This document shows positions 28,393 through 38,360 of a stretch of DNA of 64,000 bases, in pieces. The notes beneath the pieces were generated by a model. It did no database searches. It saw nothing but the letters and a program-made list of their open reading frames with translations, and was not told the DNA's origin. The stretch covers positions 1 through 64,000 of the forward strand of contig NZ_CABVIX010000007.1 in NCBI RefSeq assembly GCF_902498185.1, given 5' to 3'. A program made the translations under genes and the position numbers. The stretch comes from Pseudomonas fluorescens (GTDB lineage: Bacteria > Pseudomonadota > Gammaproteobacteria > Pseudomonadales > Pseudomonadaceae). Each line of letters opens with the position of its first letter. The stretch's first letter is position 1.

Positions 28393-28734
28393 ATGCCCCA
28401 GGTGATTTTCCTGCCCCACGAGAAATTCTGCCCGGATGGGCTGACCGTGGAGGTAGCGCCCGGTACCAATATCCTGGAGCTGGCCCACGAGCACCACATC
28501 GAGATGGAAAGTGCCTGCGGCGGCGTGTGTGCCTGCACTACCTGCCACTGTGTGGTGCGCAAGGGTTTTGACTCGCTCGAGGAGGCCGACGAGCTCGAGG
28601 AAGACATGCTGGACAAGGCCTGGGGCCTTGAAGCGCAGTCGCGCCTGGGCTGCCAGGTGATCGTCGGTGACGACGACCTGACCATCGAGATTCCGAAGTA
28701 TTCGCTCAACCACGCTGCCGAAGCGCCGCACTGA
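28393..28734 (+). CDS. fdx: Isc [2Fe-2S] ferredoxin
   Basis: 113 aa. Four cluster cysteines are visible: CGGVCACTTCHCVV and, near residue 87, SRLGCQVI. It supplies electrons during cluster assembly. Confidence 0.95.
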   Translation: MPQVIFLPHEKFCPDGLTVEVAPGTNILELAHEHHIEMESACGGVCACTTCHCVVRKGFDSLEEADELEEDMLDKAWGLEAQSRLGCQVIVGDDDLTIEIPKYSLNHAAEAPH

Positions 28735-28748
28735 CTCTGGAGCCTGGC

Positions 28749-28949
28749 ATGAGCCTGAAATGGGTTGATGTACTTGAGATCGCCATCCAGCTTGCGGAAA
28801 GCAAGCCGGAAGTCGATCCTCGTTATGTAAATTTCGTCGATCTGCACCGCTGGGTGCTGGCCTTGCCAGAATTCAGCGACGATCCGTCACGCGGCGGTGA
28901 GAAGGTGCTAGAGGCCATCCAGGCGGCCTGGATCGAAGAAGCCGACTGA
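28749..28949 (+). CDS. iscX: IscX, Fe-S assembly modulator
   Basis: 66 aa, full length for the family, acidic, with LKWVDVLEIAIQLAE and DPRYVNFVDLHRWV. It binds IscS and iron and tunes desulfurase activity. It is the last gene of the isc operon. Confidence 0.93.
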   Translation: MSLKWVDVLEIAIQLAESKPEVDPRYVNFVDLHRWVLALPEFSDDPSRGGEKVLEAIQAAWIEEAD

Positions 28950-28979
28950 GCGTGTCCTGCAGGTTAGGCAATCCCCTGG

Positions 28980-29010
28980 AACCCGCGTATAATTCGCGGG
29001 TTTAATTTTT
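28980..29010 (+). terminator. isc operon terminator whose loop holds a TATAAT box
   Basis: AACCCGCG (28980-28987) pairs with CGCGGGTT (28995-29002), followed by TAATTTTT. The loop is exactly TATAATT, a consensus -10 box, about 45 bases before the ndk start. The same bases may serve as terminator for isc and promoter for ndk; a matching -35 box is weak (TTAGGC, 28964-28969). Confidence 0.7.
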
Positions 29011-29037
29011 CGCAATACTCAATTTCTGGAGTTTTCC

Positions 29038-29463
29038 ATGGCTGTTCAACGTACTTTCTCCATCATCAAGCCAGACGCTGTTGCCAAGAACGTGATCGGC
29101 AAGATCACCAGCCGCTTCGAAGAAGCCGGCCTGCGCATCGTTGCCTCGAAAATCAAGCAGCTGTCCAAGGCCGAAGCCGAAGGCTTCTACGCTGAGCACG
29201 CCGAGCGTGGTTTCTTCGGTGACCTGGTTGCCTTCATGACTTCCGGTCCGGTCGTTGTCCAGGTTCTGGAAGGCGAAAACGCCATCGCACTGAACCGCGA
29301 ACTGATGGGTGCCACCAACCCTAAAGAAGCTGCCGCCGGCACCATTCGTGCCGACTTCGCCGAGTCGATCGACGCCAACGCCGTTCACGGTTCGGACTCC
29401 GAAGCCGCCGCTGCCCGCGAAATCGCTTACTTCTTCGCTGCTACCGAGGTTACCACTCGCTAA
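29038..29463 (+). CDS. ndk: Nucleoside diphosphate kinase
   Basis: 141 aa. It transfers phosphate between nucleoside tri- and diphosphates. The family N-terminus [14 protein letters not shown] and the active-site histidine in [13 protein letters not shown] are present. It lies 29 bases before rlmN. Confidence 0.97.
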   Translation: MAVQRTFSIIKPDAVAKNVIGKITSRFEEAGLRIVASKIKQLSKAEAEGFYAEHAERGFFGDLVAFMTSGPVVVQVLEGENAIALNRELMGATNPKEAAAGTIRADFAESIDANAVHGSDSEAAAAREIAYFFAATEVTTR

Positions 29464-29491
29464 GCGAAAGCTTACGAGTGAAGGTGAATCC

Positions 29492-30637
29492 ATGACGACA
29501 TCGACTGGTAAAACTAACCTGCTGGGGCTGACCCAGCCGGATATGGAAAAATTCTTCGACTCGATCGGGGAGAAACGCTTCCGTGCCGGTCAAGTGATGA
29601 AATGGATTCACCACTTTGGCGTCGATGATTTCGACGCCATGACCAACGTCGGCAAGGCCCTGCGCGAAAAGCTCAAGGCGGTTGCCGAGGTTCGCGGTCC
29701 GGAAGTTGTCAGCGAGGACATTTCCAGCGACGGCACCCGTAAATGGGTGGTTCGCGTGGAGTCCGGCAGCTGCGTCGAGACCGTATACATTCCCCAGGGC
29801 AAGCGTGGCACCTTGTGTGTCTCGTCACAGGCCGGTTGCGCCCTGGACTGCAGTTTCTGCTCCACCGGCAAGCAAGGATTCAACAGCAACCTCACCGCCG
29901 CCGAAGTCATCGGCCAGGTGTGGATCGCCAACAAGTCGTTCGGCTCCGTGCCGGCCACCGCCGACCGCGCCATCACCAACGTGGTGATGATGGGCATGGG
30001 TGAGCCGCTGCTGAACTTCGACAACGTCGTCGCCGCCATGCGCCTGATGATGGACGACCTCGGCTACGGTATCTCCAAGCGTCGCGTGACGCTGTCCACT
30101 TCCGGCGTCGTCCCGATGATCGACGAGCTGGCCAAGCACGTGGACGTCGCCCTGGCGCTGTCGCTGCACGCACCCAATGACGCGCTGCGCAACCAGCTGG
30201 TGCCGATCAACAAGAAGTACCCGCTCAAGGTGCTGCTCGACTCGTGCATGCGCTACATGTCGACCCTGGGCGATAAACGTCACTTGACCATCGAGTACAC
30301 GCTGCTCAAGGACGTCAACGACCAGATGGTCCATGCGCAAGAGATGGCTGTGCTGCTCAAGGACGTGCCCTGCAAGATCAACCTGATCCCGTTCAACCCG
30401 TTCCCGCATTCGGGTTATGAGCGGCCGAGCAACAACGCTATCCGGCGCTTCCAGGACTACCTGCACCACGCCGGCTTCAACGTGACGGTGCGCACCACCC
30501 GGGGCGAGGACATCGACGCGGCCTGCGGCCAGCTGGTCGGCCAGGTCATGGACCGCACCCGCCGCAGCGAGCGCTACATTGCCGTACGCCAGGTCAACGC
30601 CGACGGTGACGTGCAAGACAGCCCTGCGGGCAACTGA
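29492..30637 (+). CDS. rlmN: Dual-specificity RNA methyltransferase RlmN
   Basis: 381 aa from the ATG at 29492 ([13 protein letters not shown]); longer in-frame readings overlap ndk and are not used. A radical SAM enzyme that methylates A2503 of 23S rRNA and A37 of some tRNAs. The [11 protein letters not shown] motif binds the [4Fe-4S] cluster, and the C-terminal catalytic cysteine is in DIDAACGQL. Confidence 0.95.
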   Translation: MTTSTGKTNLLGLTQPDMEKFFDSIGEKRFRAGQVMKWIHHFGVDDFDAMTNVGKALREKLKAVAEVRGPEVVSEDISSDGTRKWVVRVESGSCVETVYIPQGKRGTLCVSSQAGCALDCSFCSTGKQGFNSNLTAAEVIGQVWIANKSFGSVPATADRAITNVVMMGMGEPLLNFDNVVAAMRLMMDDLGYGISKRRVTLSTSGVVPMIDELAKHVDVALALSLHAPNDALRNQLVPINKKYPLKVLLDSCMRYMSTLGDKRHLTIEYTLLKDVNDQMVHAQEMAVLLKDVPCKINLIPFNPFPHSGYERPSNNAIRRFQDYLHHAGFNVTVRTTRGEDIDAACGQLVGQVMDRTRRSERYIAVRQVNADGDVQDSPAGN

Positions 30638-30651
30638 CGGGAACCCTGCCC

Positions 30652-31413
30652 ATGACTCCGCGCGCCGCGCTGTCGATCCTGTCGCTTTCGCTGCTGGCCG
30701 GCTGCGTGTCCAGCGGCGGCTCCGATCCGTTGGCCAGTCGTCAGGGCCGCGCGGCGGCAGGGCAGGCCTACGTGCAATTGGGCGTGGGTTATTTGCAACA
30801 AGGTTTGACCGAGCAGGCCAAGGCACCTCTGTTGCGTGCCCTGGCACTCGACCCGCATGATGCCGACGCGCATGGTGCGCTGGCCCTGGTGTTCCAGGCA
30901 CAGGACGAGGCTCCGCTCGCCGGCAGGCATTACCGCAAGGCGCTTGCCGAACGGCCCGGTGACACGGGGTTACGCAACAATTACGGCAGTTTCCTATATG
31001 CTCAGGGACAATACCGCGAGGCCGAACAGATGTTTCGCCAAGCCGCCGTCGATACCCTGTATCCTGAACGCTCGCGAGTCTTTGAGAACCTCGGCCTCAC
31101 GGCCCTGAAACTCGACCGGCGCGACCAGGCGAGAACGCACCTGGAAAAAGCCTTGAAGCTCGACCCGCGGCAACCCCGCGCCTTGCTTGAAATGGCTGAG
31201 TTATCCTTTGAAGACAGGCATTATGTGCCGGCCCGGGAATTTCATGATCGCTTCAGCCAGCTAAGCGAGCAAAACGCCCGTAGCCTCTTGCTGGGCAGCC
31301 GCCTGGCGCGGGTCTTCGACGAAGGCGGCACCCTGGCCGAGCTGGGCCTGCAATTACAACGACTTTATCCCGGTACGCCGGAATATCAGCAATACCTGTC
31401 GGAGCAACGATGA
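30652..31413 (+). CDS. pilF: Type IV pilus biogenesis lipoprotein PilF
   Basis: 253 aa. A lipoprotein signal (SILSLSLLAGCVSSG, lipid Cys about 19) is followed by six or so TPR repeats (for example AYVQLGVGYLQQGLTEQA). PilF is the pilotin for secretin PilQ in type IV pilus assembly. The stop overlaps the rodZ start by four bases. Confidence 0.92.
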   Translation: MTPRAALSILSLSLLAGCVSSGGSDPLASRQGRAAAGQAYVQLGVGYLQQGLTEQAKAPLLRALALDPHDADAHGALALVFQAQDEAPLAGRHYRKALAERPGDTGLRNNYGSFLYAQGQYREAEQMFRQAAVDTLYPERSRVFENLGLTALKLDRRDQARTHLEKALKLDPRQPRALLEMAELSFEDRHYVPAREFHDRFSQLSEQNARSLLLGSRLARVFDEGGTLAELGLQLQRLYPGTPEYQQYLSEQR

Positions 31414-32429
31414 AAGCCGCGCACCCAGAAGTAGCAGCAGCGACTCGCCAGAATCCCGGTGAGGTCTTGCGCCAGGCCCGCGAAAGCCGGGACTGGTCGC
31501 AAGCCGAGGTGGCGCGCAAGCTCAACCTGACCGTGAGTTCCCTGAACAACCTGGAAACCGGTGCCTTCGACAAGCTGCCTGGACACACCTTCGCTCGTGG
31601 CTACATCCGTGCCTACGCCAAACTGATGGGCATGGACCAAGCGCCGTTGGTCCAGGCGTTCGACCAGTACACCGGTACCCACGCTCAGGGCAGCGAAGTG
31701 CATGCCCTGGGGCGGATCGAGGAGCCAGTGCGCCTGTCGCACAACATCCTGCGTGGGGTCAGCCTGCTGTTGCTGCTGATGGTCATCGGCGGCGGCTTCT
31801 TCTGGTGGCAAGACCAGGGCAGCATGCGTGGCAAGGACCTGTCGCGTATTGCCATGGAGCATGTCGAGGTCGAGAGCGCCGACGGCACCACCCAGATCCA
31901 CCCCCTCGACGAGCCCGAAGACCAGGCCGTGAGCGCTGCTCAGCAGCCACCGAGCGCGCCGTTGCCGCTCGATCAGGGCGAGTCGGAGTCGGCCAGCGCT
32001 CCCGCCGCCGATCCCGCGACAGCTGCCGTGCCGCCAGTGACCAGTACCGCGCCTGCCCAGGTACAGGCTCCGGTTGCAGCGCCAACCGCGCCTGCCGTTG
32101 CCACCCCGGCACCTGCTGCTCCGTCCGCGCCCGCCGTCCAGGCCCCGGTCGCCGCTGCCGTCCAGTCAGCTGCGCCGGCGCCGGCAGGCGACGGCAAAGT
32201 CCATATCCAGTTTGTTGCCGATTGCTGGACCTCGGTCACCGATGGCAACGGCAAGGTGCTGTTCAGCGCCATCAAGCGCAAGGGCGACAGCCTGGACGTG
32301 ACCGGCAAGCCGCCGTTCGCGGTGCGCCTGGGCTTCGCCCGGGGCGCACAGGTCAGCTACAACGGCCAGGCCGTCGACCTTTCCCCGTTTACCAGCGGCC
32401 AGACCGCTCGCCTGAAGTTGGGACAGTAA
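31410..32429 (+). CDS. rodZ: Cell-shape protein RodZ-like (HTH_25 / DUF4115)
   Basis: 339 aa. A Cro-type helix-turn-helix at residues 16-80 (LRQARESRDWSQAEVARKLN), one membrane segment at about 112-133, a long Pro/Ala/Val-rich linker (about 175-255) and a C-terminal beta domain (VHIQFVADCWTSVTDGNGK). RodZ links MreB to the membrane. Placement between pilF and ispG is conserved in pseudomonads. Confidence 0.88.
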   Translation: MKAAHPEVAAATRQNPGEVLRQARESRDWSQAEVARKLNLTVSSLNNLETGAFDKLPGHTFARGYIRAYAKLMGMDQAPLVQAFDQYTGTHAQGSEVHALGRIEEPVRLSHNILRGVSLLLLLMVIGGGFFWWQDQGSMRGKDLSRIAMEHVEVESADGTTQIHPLDEPEDQAVSAAQQPPSAPLPLDQGESESASAPAADPATAAVPPVTSTAPAQVQAPVAAPTAPAVATPAPAAPSAPAVQAPVAAAVQSAAPAPAGDGKVHIQFVADCWTSVTDGNGKVLFSAIKRKGDSLDVTGKPPFAVRLGFARGAQVSYNGQAVDLSPFTSGQTARLKLGQ

Positions 32430-32432
32430 TTC

Positions 32433-33542
32433 ATGCACGGTGAATCTCCGATCAAACGCCGCGAATCCCGCAAGATCTGGGTCGGCAATGTGCCGGTCGG
32501 TGGGGACGCCCCCATCGCGGTACAGAGCATGACCAACACCGACACCAACGACGTCGCCGCCACCGTGGCGCAGATCAATCGTCTGGTCGACGCCGGTGTC
32601 GACATCGTCCGCGTCTCGGTGCCCGACATGGACGCCGCCGAGGCCTTCGGTCGTATCAAGCAACTGGTCAGCGTGCCGCTGGTTGCCGACATCCACTTCG
32701 ACTACCGCATCGCCCTGCGCGTGGCCGAGCTTGGGGTCGATTGCCTGCGCATCAACCCCGGCAATATCGGCCGCGAGGACCGTGTGCGCGCGGTGGTCGA
32801 CGCTGCCCGTGATCGGGGTATTCCGATCCGCATCGGCGTCAACGCCGGTTCCCTGGAAAAAGACCTGCAGAAAAAGTACGGAGAACCGACCCCAGCCGCG
32901 CTGGTCGAGTCGGCACTGCGTCATGTCGAGCACCTTGATCGCCTGGACTTCCAGGACTTCAAGGTCAGCGTCAAGGCTTCCGATGTGTTCATGGCTGTAG
33001 AAGCCTACCGTCTGCTCGCCAAGCAGATCGTCCAGCCGTTGCACCTGGGCATCACCGAAGCCGGTGGCCTGCGTTCGGGAACGGTGAAATCCGCGGTCGG
33101 TCTCGGTATGCTGCTGGCCGATGGCATCGGCGATACCATCCGGATCTCGCTGGCCGCCGATCCGGTCGAGGAAGTGAAAGTCGGCTACGACATCCTCAAG
33201 TCCCTGCGTCTGCGTTCGCGTGGCATCAACTTCATCGCATGCCCGAGCTGCTCGCGGCAGAATTTCGATGTGGTCAAGACCATGAACGAGCTCGAAGGGC
33301 GCCTCGAAGACTTGCTGGTACCGATGGATGTGGCCGTGATCGGCTGCGTGGTCAATGGTCCGGGCGAAGCCAAGGAAGCCCATGTGGGCCTCACCGGCGG
33401 CACGCCGAACCTGATCTACATCGATGGCAAGCCTGCGCAGAAGCTGACCAATGACAACCTGGTCGAAGAGCTCGAAAGGCTGATTCGCCAGAAAGCGGCC
33501 GAGAAGGCCGAAGCCGACGCGGCATTGATCGCCCGTGGCTGA
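32433..33542 (+). CDS. ispG: 4-hydroxy-3-methylbut-2-enyl-diphosphate synthase
   Basis: 369 aa, Fe-S enzyme of the MEP isoprenoid pathway. TIM-barrel part with [10 protein letters not shown] and [10 protein letters not shown], and C-terminal cluster ligands in [11 protein letters not shown] and [10 protein letters not shown]. It begins 3 bases after rodZ. Confidence 0.96.
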   Translation: MHGESPIKRRESRKIWVGNVPVGGDAPIAVQSMTNTDTNDVAATVAQINRLVDAGVDIVRVSVPDMDAAEAFGRIKQLVSVPLVADIHFDYRIALRVAELGVDCLRINPGNIGREDRVRAVVDAARDRGIPIRIGVNAGSLEKDLQKKYGEPTPAALVESALRHVEHLDRLDFQDFKVSVKASDVFMAVEAYRLLAKQIVQPLHLGITEAGGLRSGTVKSAVGLGMLLADGIGDTIRISLAADPVEEVKVGYDILKSLRLRSRGINFIACPSCSRQNFDVVKTMNELEGRLEDLLVPMDVAVIGCVVNGPGEAKEAHVGLTGGTPNLIYIDGKPAQKLTNDNLVEELERLIRQKAAEKAEADAALIARG

Positions 33543-33566
33543 CATACAGAATCGTAAGGATCTTCC

Positions 33567-34856
33567 GTGAGCAAACCGCTGCAAGCCATTCGTGGCATGA
33601 ACGACATCCTGCCCGAGCAGACTCCGCTGTGGCGCTATTTCGAAAGCACCGTCGCCGGTCTGCTGGACACCTACGGCTATCGTCAGATCCGCATGCCGAT
33701 CGTCGAGTTCACCGAGCTGTTCAAGCGCTCGATCGGTGAAGTCACCGATATCGTCGAAAAAGAGATGTACACCTTCAACGACCGCAACGGTGACTCCCTG
33801 ACCCTGCGTCCCGAAGGCACCGCGGCGTGCGTGCGCGCTGTACTGGAGCACGGCATCAGTGGCGGCGGCCAGGTGCAGAAACTGTGGTACATCGGCCAGA
33901 TGTTCCGCCACGAACGCCCGCAGAAGGGCCGCTACCGCCAGTTCAACCAGATCGGCGTCGAAGTGTTCAACCTCGATGGCCCGGACATCGACGCCGAGCT
34001 GATCGTGCTGATCTGGCGCCTGTGGGGCCTGCTGGGCCTGCGTGACGCGGTCAAGCTCGAGCTCAACAGCCTGGGCACCAGCGAAGCCCGTGCCCGTTAC
34101 CGTGACGCGCTGGTCGAGTTTCTCTCGGCGCGTCTCGAGCAACTGGACGAAGACAGCCAGCGCCGCCTCAAGAGCAACCCGCTGCGCATCCTCGACAGCA
34201 AGGACGCCAACACCCAGGCCGTCCTGGTCGGCGCACCGAAGCTCGAAGACTATCTCGACGAAGAGTCGCGCCTGCACTTCGAGGGCCTGAAGGCTCGACT
34301 GAACGCCGCCGGTATCCCGTTCGTGATCAATACCAAGCTGGTGCGTGGCCTGGACTACTACAGCAAGACCGTATTCGAGTGGGTCACTGACAAACTCGGC
34401 TCCCAGGGCACGGTCTGCGCCGGTGGTCGCTACGACGGCCTGGTCGAGCAGATGGGCGGCAAGCCGACCCCCGGCGTGGGTTTTGCCATGGGCATCGAGC
34501 GTCTGATCCTGCTGCTCGAAACCTTGGAACTAGTGCCTGAGTCCATCAACCGCCAGATCGACGTCTACCTGTGCGCGGTTGGCGAGCAGACCGAACTTGC
34601 AGGCTTGATCCTGGGCGAGCGTCTGCGCGACCGTCTGCCGGGCCTGCGCCTGCAGATCAACGCCGGGGGGGGCAGCTTCAAGAGCCAGTTCAAGAAGGCC
34701 GACAAGAGCGGCGCGCTGTTCGCGCTGATTCTCGGGGACGACGAATTGGCGCAACAAGTGGTAGGTTTCAAGCCCCTGCGTGGTCAGGGCGAACAACAGA
34801 ACATTGCCTGGGATGCTCTCGCCGAGCATCTGCAAACCGCTCTCGCCCAGGCGTGA
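33567..34856 (+). CDS. hisS: Histidyl-tRNA synthetase
   Basis: 429 aa, class II. Motif 2 ([22 protein letters not shown] in two parts), the histidine A box [15 protein letters not shown] and motif 3 [12 protein letters not shown] are present. The C-terminal anticodon-binding domain follows residue 330. GTG start at 33567. Confidence 0.96.
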   Translation: MSKPLQAIRGMNDILPEQTPLWRYFESTVAGLLDTYGYRQIRMPIVEFTELFKRSIGEVTDIVEKEMYTFNDRNGDSLTLRPEGTAACVRAVLEHGISGGGQVQKLWYIGQMFRHERPQKGRYRQFNQIGVEVFNLDGPDIDAELIVLIWRLWGLLGLRDAVKLELNSLGTSEARARYRDALVEFLSARLEQLDEDSQRRLKSNPLRILDSKDANTQAVLVGAPKLEDYLDEESRLHFEGLKARLNAAGIPFVINTKLVRGLDYYSKTVFEWVTDKLGSQGTVCAGGRYDGLVEQMGGKPTPGVGFAMGIERLILLLETLELVPESINRQIDVYLCAVGEQTELAGLILGERLRDRLPGLRLQINAGGGSFKSQFKKADKSGALFALILGDDELAQQVVGFKPLRGQGEQQNIAWDALAEHLQTALAQA

Positions 34857-34887
34857 AGCGGCCGAATAGCTGAAAAGGAGTATTGGG

Positions 34888-35526
34888 GTGTCGAGTACCG
34901 ATGAAGAGCTGGTCGCGGTCAAGGACTGGTGGGAACGCAATGGCAAGCCACTGCTGACCGGCGCTCTGCTGGCCGCCGTGGTGGTCCTGGGTTGGCAGGG
35001 CTGGCAGAAATACCAGAACAACCAGTCGCAAGGTGCCTCGAGTTTGTATCAGGCCTTGCTTGAAACCAGCCTGACGCCGAGCGGCCAGCCAGACGCGGGC
35101 AAGGTCGCCGAACTGTCCGGCAAGCTCAAGAGCGAATACGGTGGTACCGCCTACGCCCAGTACGCCAGCCTGTTCGTGGCCAAGGTCGCGGTCGACAGCG
35201 GCAAGCTGGACGACGCTGCTGCCGAGCTCAAGAGCGTGATGGACAAGCCGGCCGACACCACTCTGGACGAGATTTCCCGCCAGCGCCTGGCACGTGTGCT
35301 GGCCGCGCAGGACAAGGTCGACGAAGCCCTGAAACTGCTCGTTGGCGATACCGAGAAGGCCTTCCTGGCCAGCCGCGAAGAGCTCAAAGGCGACCTGCTG
35401 GTGCAGCTGGGCCGTACTGACGAAGCTCTGGGCGCTTACGAAAAAGCCAAGGCCGCACTGTCTGATGACGCTGCGGTCGGTGGCCTGCAACTGAAGCTGG
35501 ATGACCTGGCCAAAGGGGATGCCTGA
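34888..35526 (+). CDS. yfgM: YfgM-like periplasmic TPR protein
   Basis: 212 aa. Short cytoplasmic start (STDEELVAVKDWWERNGKPL), one membrane anchor (LLTGALLAAVVVLGWQGW) and a periplasmic TPR-like domain. In E. coli YfgM is an ancillary chaperone at the Sec translocon. It precedes bamB by one base. Confidence 0.9.
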   Translation: MSSTDEELVAVKDWWERNGKPLLTGALLAAVVVLGWQGWQKYQNNQSQGASSLYQALLETSLTPSGQPDAGKVAELSGKLKSEYGGTAYAQYASLFVAKVAVDSGKLDDAAAELKSVMDKPADTTLDEISRQRLARVLAAQDKVDEALKLLVGDTEKAFLASREELKGDLLVQLGRTDEALGAYEKAKAALSDDAAVGGLQLKLDDLAKGDA

Positions 35527-35527
35527 C

Positions 35528-36670
35528 GTGATCGGTTGGAAACATGCAGCAGTGCTGGCCCTGGCCATTTTGGCCGCGGGTTGCAGCAGCAACAGCAAGA
35601 AGGAACTTCCCCCGGCCGAGCTGACCAAGTTCACCGAAGAAGTCGTACTCAAGAAGCTCTGGAGCCGTTCGATTGGCGATGGTCAGGGCGATACCTTCAA
35701 CATGCTCGTCCCGGCGATCGAGAACGACCGTATCTACGCCGCCGATGTCACCGGCGTGGTGATGTCGCTGGACCGCAACAACGGTGACGTGGCCTGGAAG
35801 AAAGACCTCGAGCTGCCGGTATCCGGCGCCGTGGGCGTCGGTTACGGCATGGTCATGCTCGGCACCATCAAGGGTGATGTAATCGCTCTGGATGCCAGCA
35901 CCGGTGAAGAGCGCTGGCGCTCGAAAGTGACCAGCGAAGTACTCGCGCCGCCAGCAACCAACGGTGATGTTGTCGTGGTGCAGACCCAGGACGATCGCGT
36001 GATCGGCCTGGATGCCGCCACTGGCGACCGTCGCTGGATCTACGAGAGCACCCCGGCCGTACTGACCCTGCGTGGCACCGGTGCGCCGATTGTCACCAAC
36101 CGCCTGGCGGTTGCGGGCCTGTCCACCGGCAAGGTGATTGCCCTGGACACCCAGAACGGCGTGCCGGTCTGGGAAGCGCGTGTTGCCGTTCCGCAGGGCC
36201 GCTCGGAGCTGGAGCGTGTTGTAGACATCGATGGCGGCCTGTTGCTGTCCGGTGGCGTACTGTATGTATCGAGCTATCAAGGCCGCGTCGCCGGCCTGGA
36301 CCTGGAAAGCGGTCGTGTACTCTGGCAGCGTGATGCGTCCAGCTACACCGGTGTCGCCCAGGGTTTCGGCAACGTCTACGTAAGCCTGGCTTCAGGCACG
36401 GTAGAGAGCGTTGACGAGCGTTCGTCCAGCGCCCTGTGGAGCAACGATCAACTGGCCCGTCGCCAGCTGTCGGCGCCGGAAGTGTTCTCCAGCTACGTGG
36501 CGGTGGGTGACCTGGAAGGCTACCTGCACCTGCTGAGCCAGGTCGATGGCCGTTTCGTCGGCCGTGAGCGTATCGACAGCGATGGCCTGCGCGCCCGGCC
36601 CCTGGTGGTCGGCGACACCATCTATGTCTTTGGCAACAGCGGCAAGCTCGAGGCACTGACCGCCCGCTGA
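35528..36670 (+). CDS. bamB: Outer membrane assembly lipoprotein BamB
   Basis: 380 aa from the GTG at 35528, giving a lipoprotein signal with LAILAAGCSSN (Cys about 19); an in-frame ATG at 35519 is possible but overlaps yfgM. The rest is an eight-bladed PQQ-like beta propeller (repeats such as VIALDASTGEERWRSKV and VIGLDAATGDRRWIYES). It is part of the BAM complex. Confidence 0.93.
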   Translation: MIGWKHAAVLALAILAAGCSSNSKKELPPAELTKFTEEVVLKKLWSRSIGDGQGDTFNMLVPAIENDRIYAADVTGVVMSLDRNNGDVAWKKDLELPVSGAVGVGYGMVMLGTIKGDVIALDASTGEERWRSKVTSEVLAPPATNGDVVVVQTQDDRVIGLDAATGDRRWIYESTPAVLTLRGTGAPIVTNRLAVAGLSTGKVIALDTQNGVPVWEARVAVPQGRSELERVVDIDGGLLLSGGVLYVSSYQGRVAGLDLESGRVLWQRDASSYTGVAQGFGNVYVSLASGTVESVDERSSSALWSNDQLARRQLSAPEVFSSYVAVGDLEGYLHLLSQVDGRFVGRERIDSDGLRARPLVVGDTIYVFGNSGKLEALTAR

Positions 36671-36729
36671 AGCTATGCTTGAGGCCTGCGGGCCTTGAGC
36701 AGCGGCACTTCGGTGCCGCCCAAACTCCG

Positions 36730-36752
36730 GCCGCTGCCCTGCAGCGGCTTTT
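36730..36752 (+). terminator. Weak terminator between bamB and der
   Basis: GCCGCTG (36730-36736) pairs with CAGCGGC (36742-36748), followed by TTTT. Confidence 0.55.
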
Positions 36753-36784
36753 GTATTTTTCGAATTCAAGCAGTGGAGAGCCGA

Positions 36785-38248
36785 ATGGTTCCCGTAATCG
36801 CCCTGGTGGGCCGGCCGAACGTCGGTAAATCCACCATGTTCAACCGCCTGACCAAGACCCGCGATGCCATCGTCGGTGACTTGTCGGGCCTGACCCGTGA
36901 CCGCCAGTATGGCGAAGCCAAATGGCAGGGCCGCAGCTACATCCTGATCGACACCGGCGGTATCACCGGTGACGAGGCGGGCATGGACGAGAAGATGGCC
37001 GAGCAGTCGCTGATGGCCATCGAGGAAGCCGACTACGTCCTGTTCCTGGTCGATGCCCGCGCCGGCATGACCGCCGCCGACCAGATGATCGCCGAGCACC
37101 TGCGCAAGCGGAACAAGCAGTCGTTCCTGGTCGCCAACAAGATTGACCACATCGACCCCGACACCGCGCGTGCCGAGTTCTCGCCGATGGGCATGGGCAA
37201 TGCGATTCCGGTCGCTGGCGCCCAGGGCCGCGGGATCAACACCTTGCTCGAGACCGTGCTGGGCGGCGTGCCACGCGACAAGGAAGAGGACGCGCTGGAC
37301 GAAGACGTCGCCGAAGGCCAGGAAGCGGTGCGCATCCCTGGTCCGAGCGAGAAGGATGGCATCAAGATCGCCATCATCGGTCGTCCGAACGTGGGCAAGT
37401 CCACCCTGGTCAACCGCATGCTCGGCGAAGAGCGCGTGGTGGTGTACGACGAGCCGGGCACCACCCGCGACAGTATCTACATCCCGTTCCAGCGCGATGA
37501 CGAGAAGTACACCCTGATCGACACCGCTGGTGTGCGCAAGCGCGGCAAGATCCACGAGGAAGTCGAGAAGTTCTCGGTGGTCAAGACGCTGCAGGCCATC
37601 AAGGACGCCAACGTGGTGATCTTTGTCATGGACGCCCGCGAAGGCGTGGTCGACCATGACTTGAACCTGCTCGGCTTTGCCCTTGAAGCCGGCCGCGCCA
37701 TCGTCATCGCCCTGAACAAGTGGGATGGCATGCAGCCTGGCGAGCGCGACTACGTGAAGACCGAGCTGGAACGTCGGCTGTTCTTCGTCGACTTCGCCGA
37801 CATCCACTTCATTTCCGCGCTGCACGGCACTGGCGTCGGCAACCTGTACAAGTCGGTGCAGGCTTCGTTCAAGTCGGCGGTCACCCGCTGGCCGACCAAC
37901 CGTCTGACGCAGATTCTCGAAGATGCGGTCAGCGAGCACCAGCCGCCAATGGTCAATGGCCGCCGCATCAAGCTGCGCTATGCCCACCTTGGTGGTGCCA
38001 ACCCGCCGATCATCGTCATCCACGGCAACCAGGTCGAGAAAGTACCTCGCTCTTACTCGCGCTACCTGGAAAATACTTACCGCCGCGTACTCAAGCTGGT
38101 CGGTACGCCGATCCGTATCGAGTACAAAGGCAGCGACAACCCTTACGAGGGCAACAAGAACCAGCTCACCGACCGCCAGGTCAACAAGAAACGCCGGTTG
38201 ATGTCGCACCACAAGAAGGCCGAGAAGAAGCGTAAAGACAAGCGCTGA
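36785..38248 (+). CDS. der: Ribosome biogenesis GTPase Der (EngA)
   Basis: 487 aa from the ATG at 36785 ([17 protein letters not shown]). Two tandem GTPase domains with P-loops GRPNVGKST at residue 9 and again near 203, each with DTGG/DTAG and NKxD motifs, and a C-terminal KH-like domain. It acts in 50S subunit maturation. Confidence 0.96.
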   Translation: MVPVIALVGRPNVGKSTMFNRLTKTRDAIVGDLSGLTRDRQYGEAKWQGRSYILIDTGGITGDEAGMDEKMAEQSLMAIEEADYVLFLVDARAGMTAADQMIAEHLRKRNKQSFLVANKIDHIDPDTARAEFSPMGMGNAIPVAGAQGRGINTLLETVLGGVPRDKEEDALDEDVAEGQEAVRIPGPSEKDGIKIAIIGRPNVGKSTLVNRMLGEERVVVYDEPGTTRDSIYIPFQRDDEKYTLIDTAGVRKRGKIHEEVEKFSVVKTLQAIKDANVVIFVMDAREGVVDHDLNLLGFALEAGRAIVIALNKWDGMQPGERDYVKTELERRLFFVDFADIHFISALHGTGVGNLYKSVQASFKSAVTRWPTNRLTQILEDAVSEHQPPMVNGRRIKLRYAHLGGANPPIIVIHGNQVEKVPRSYSRYLENTYRRVLKLVGTPIRIEYKGSDNPYEGNKNQLTDRQVNKKRRLMSHHKKAEKKRKDKR

Positions 38249-38256
38249 TCGCGGAG

Positions 38257-38301
38257 CCCCAGCTGAACAGATCCGACCCGATCTGTTCAGCTGGGGTGTT
38301 T
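38257..38301 (+). terminator. Long perfect hairpin after der
   Basis: Perfect 17-bp arms (38257-38273 with 38280-38296) and a six-base loop, then TGTTT. It starts 8 bases after the der stop and is likely the terminator of the long rlmN-der block. Confidence 0.8.
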
Positions 38302-38360
38302 CAACCTGGCCTTTCAATCCGCTATGCTCGGGCATTGTCCCGAGCCGGAAAGAGGGCTCC

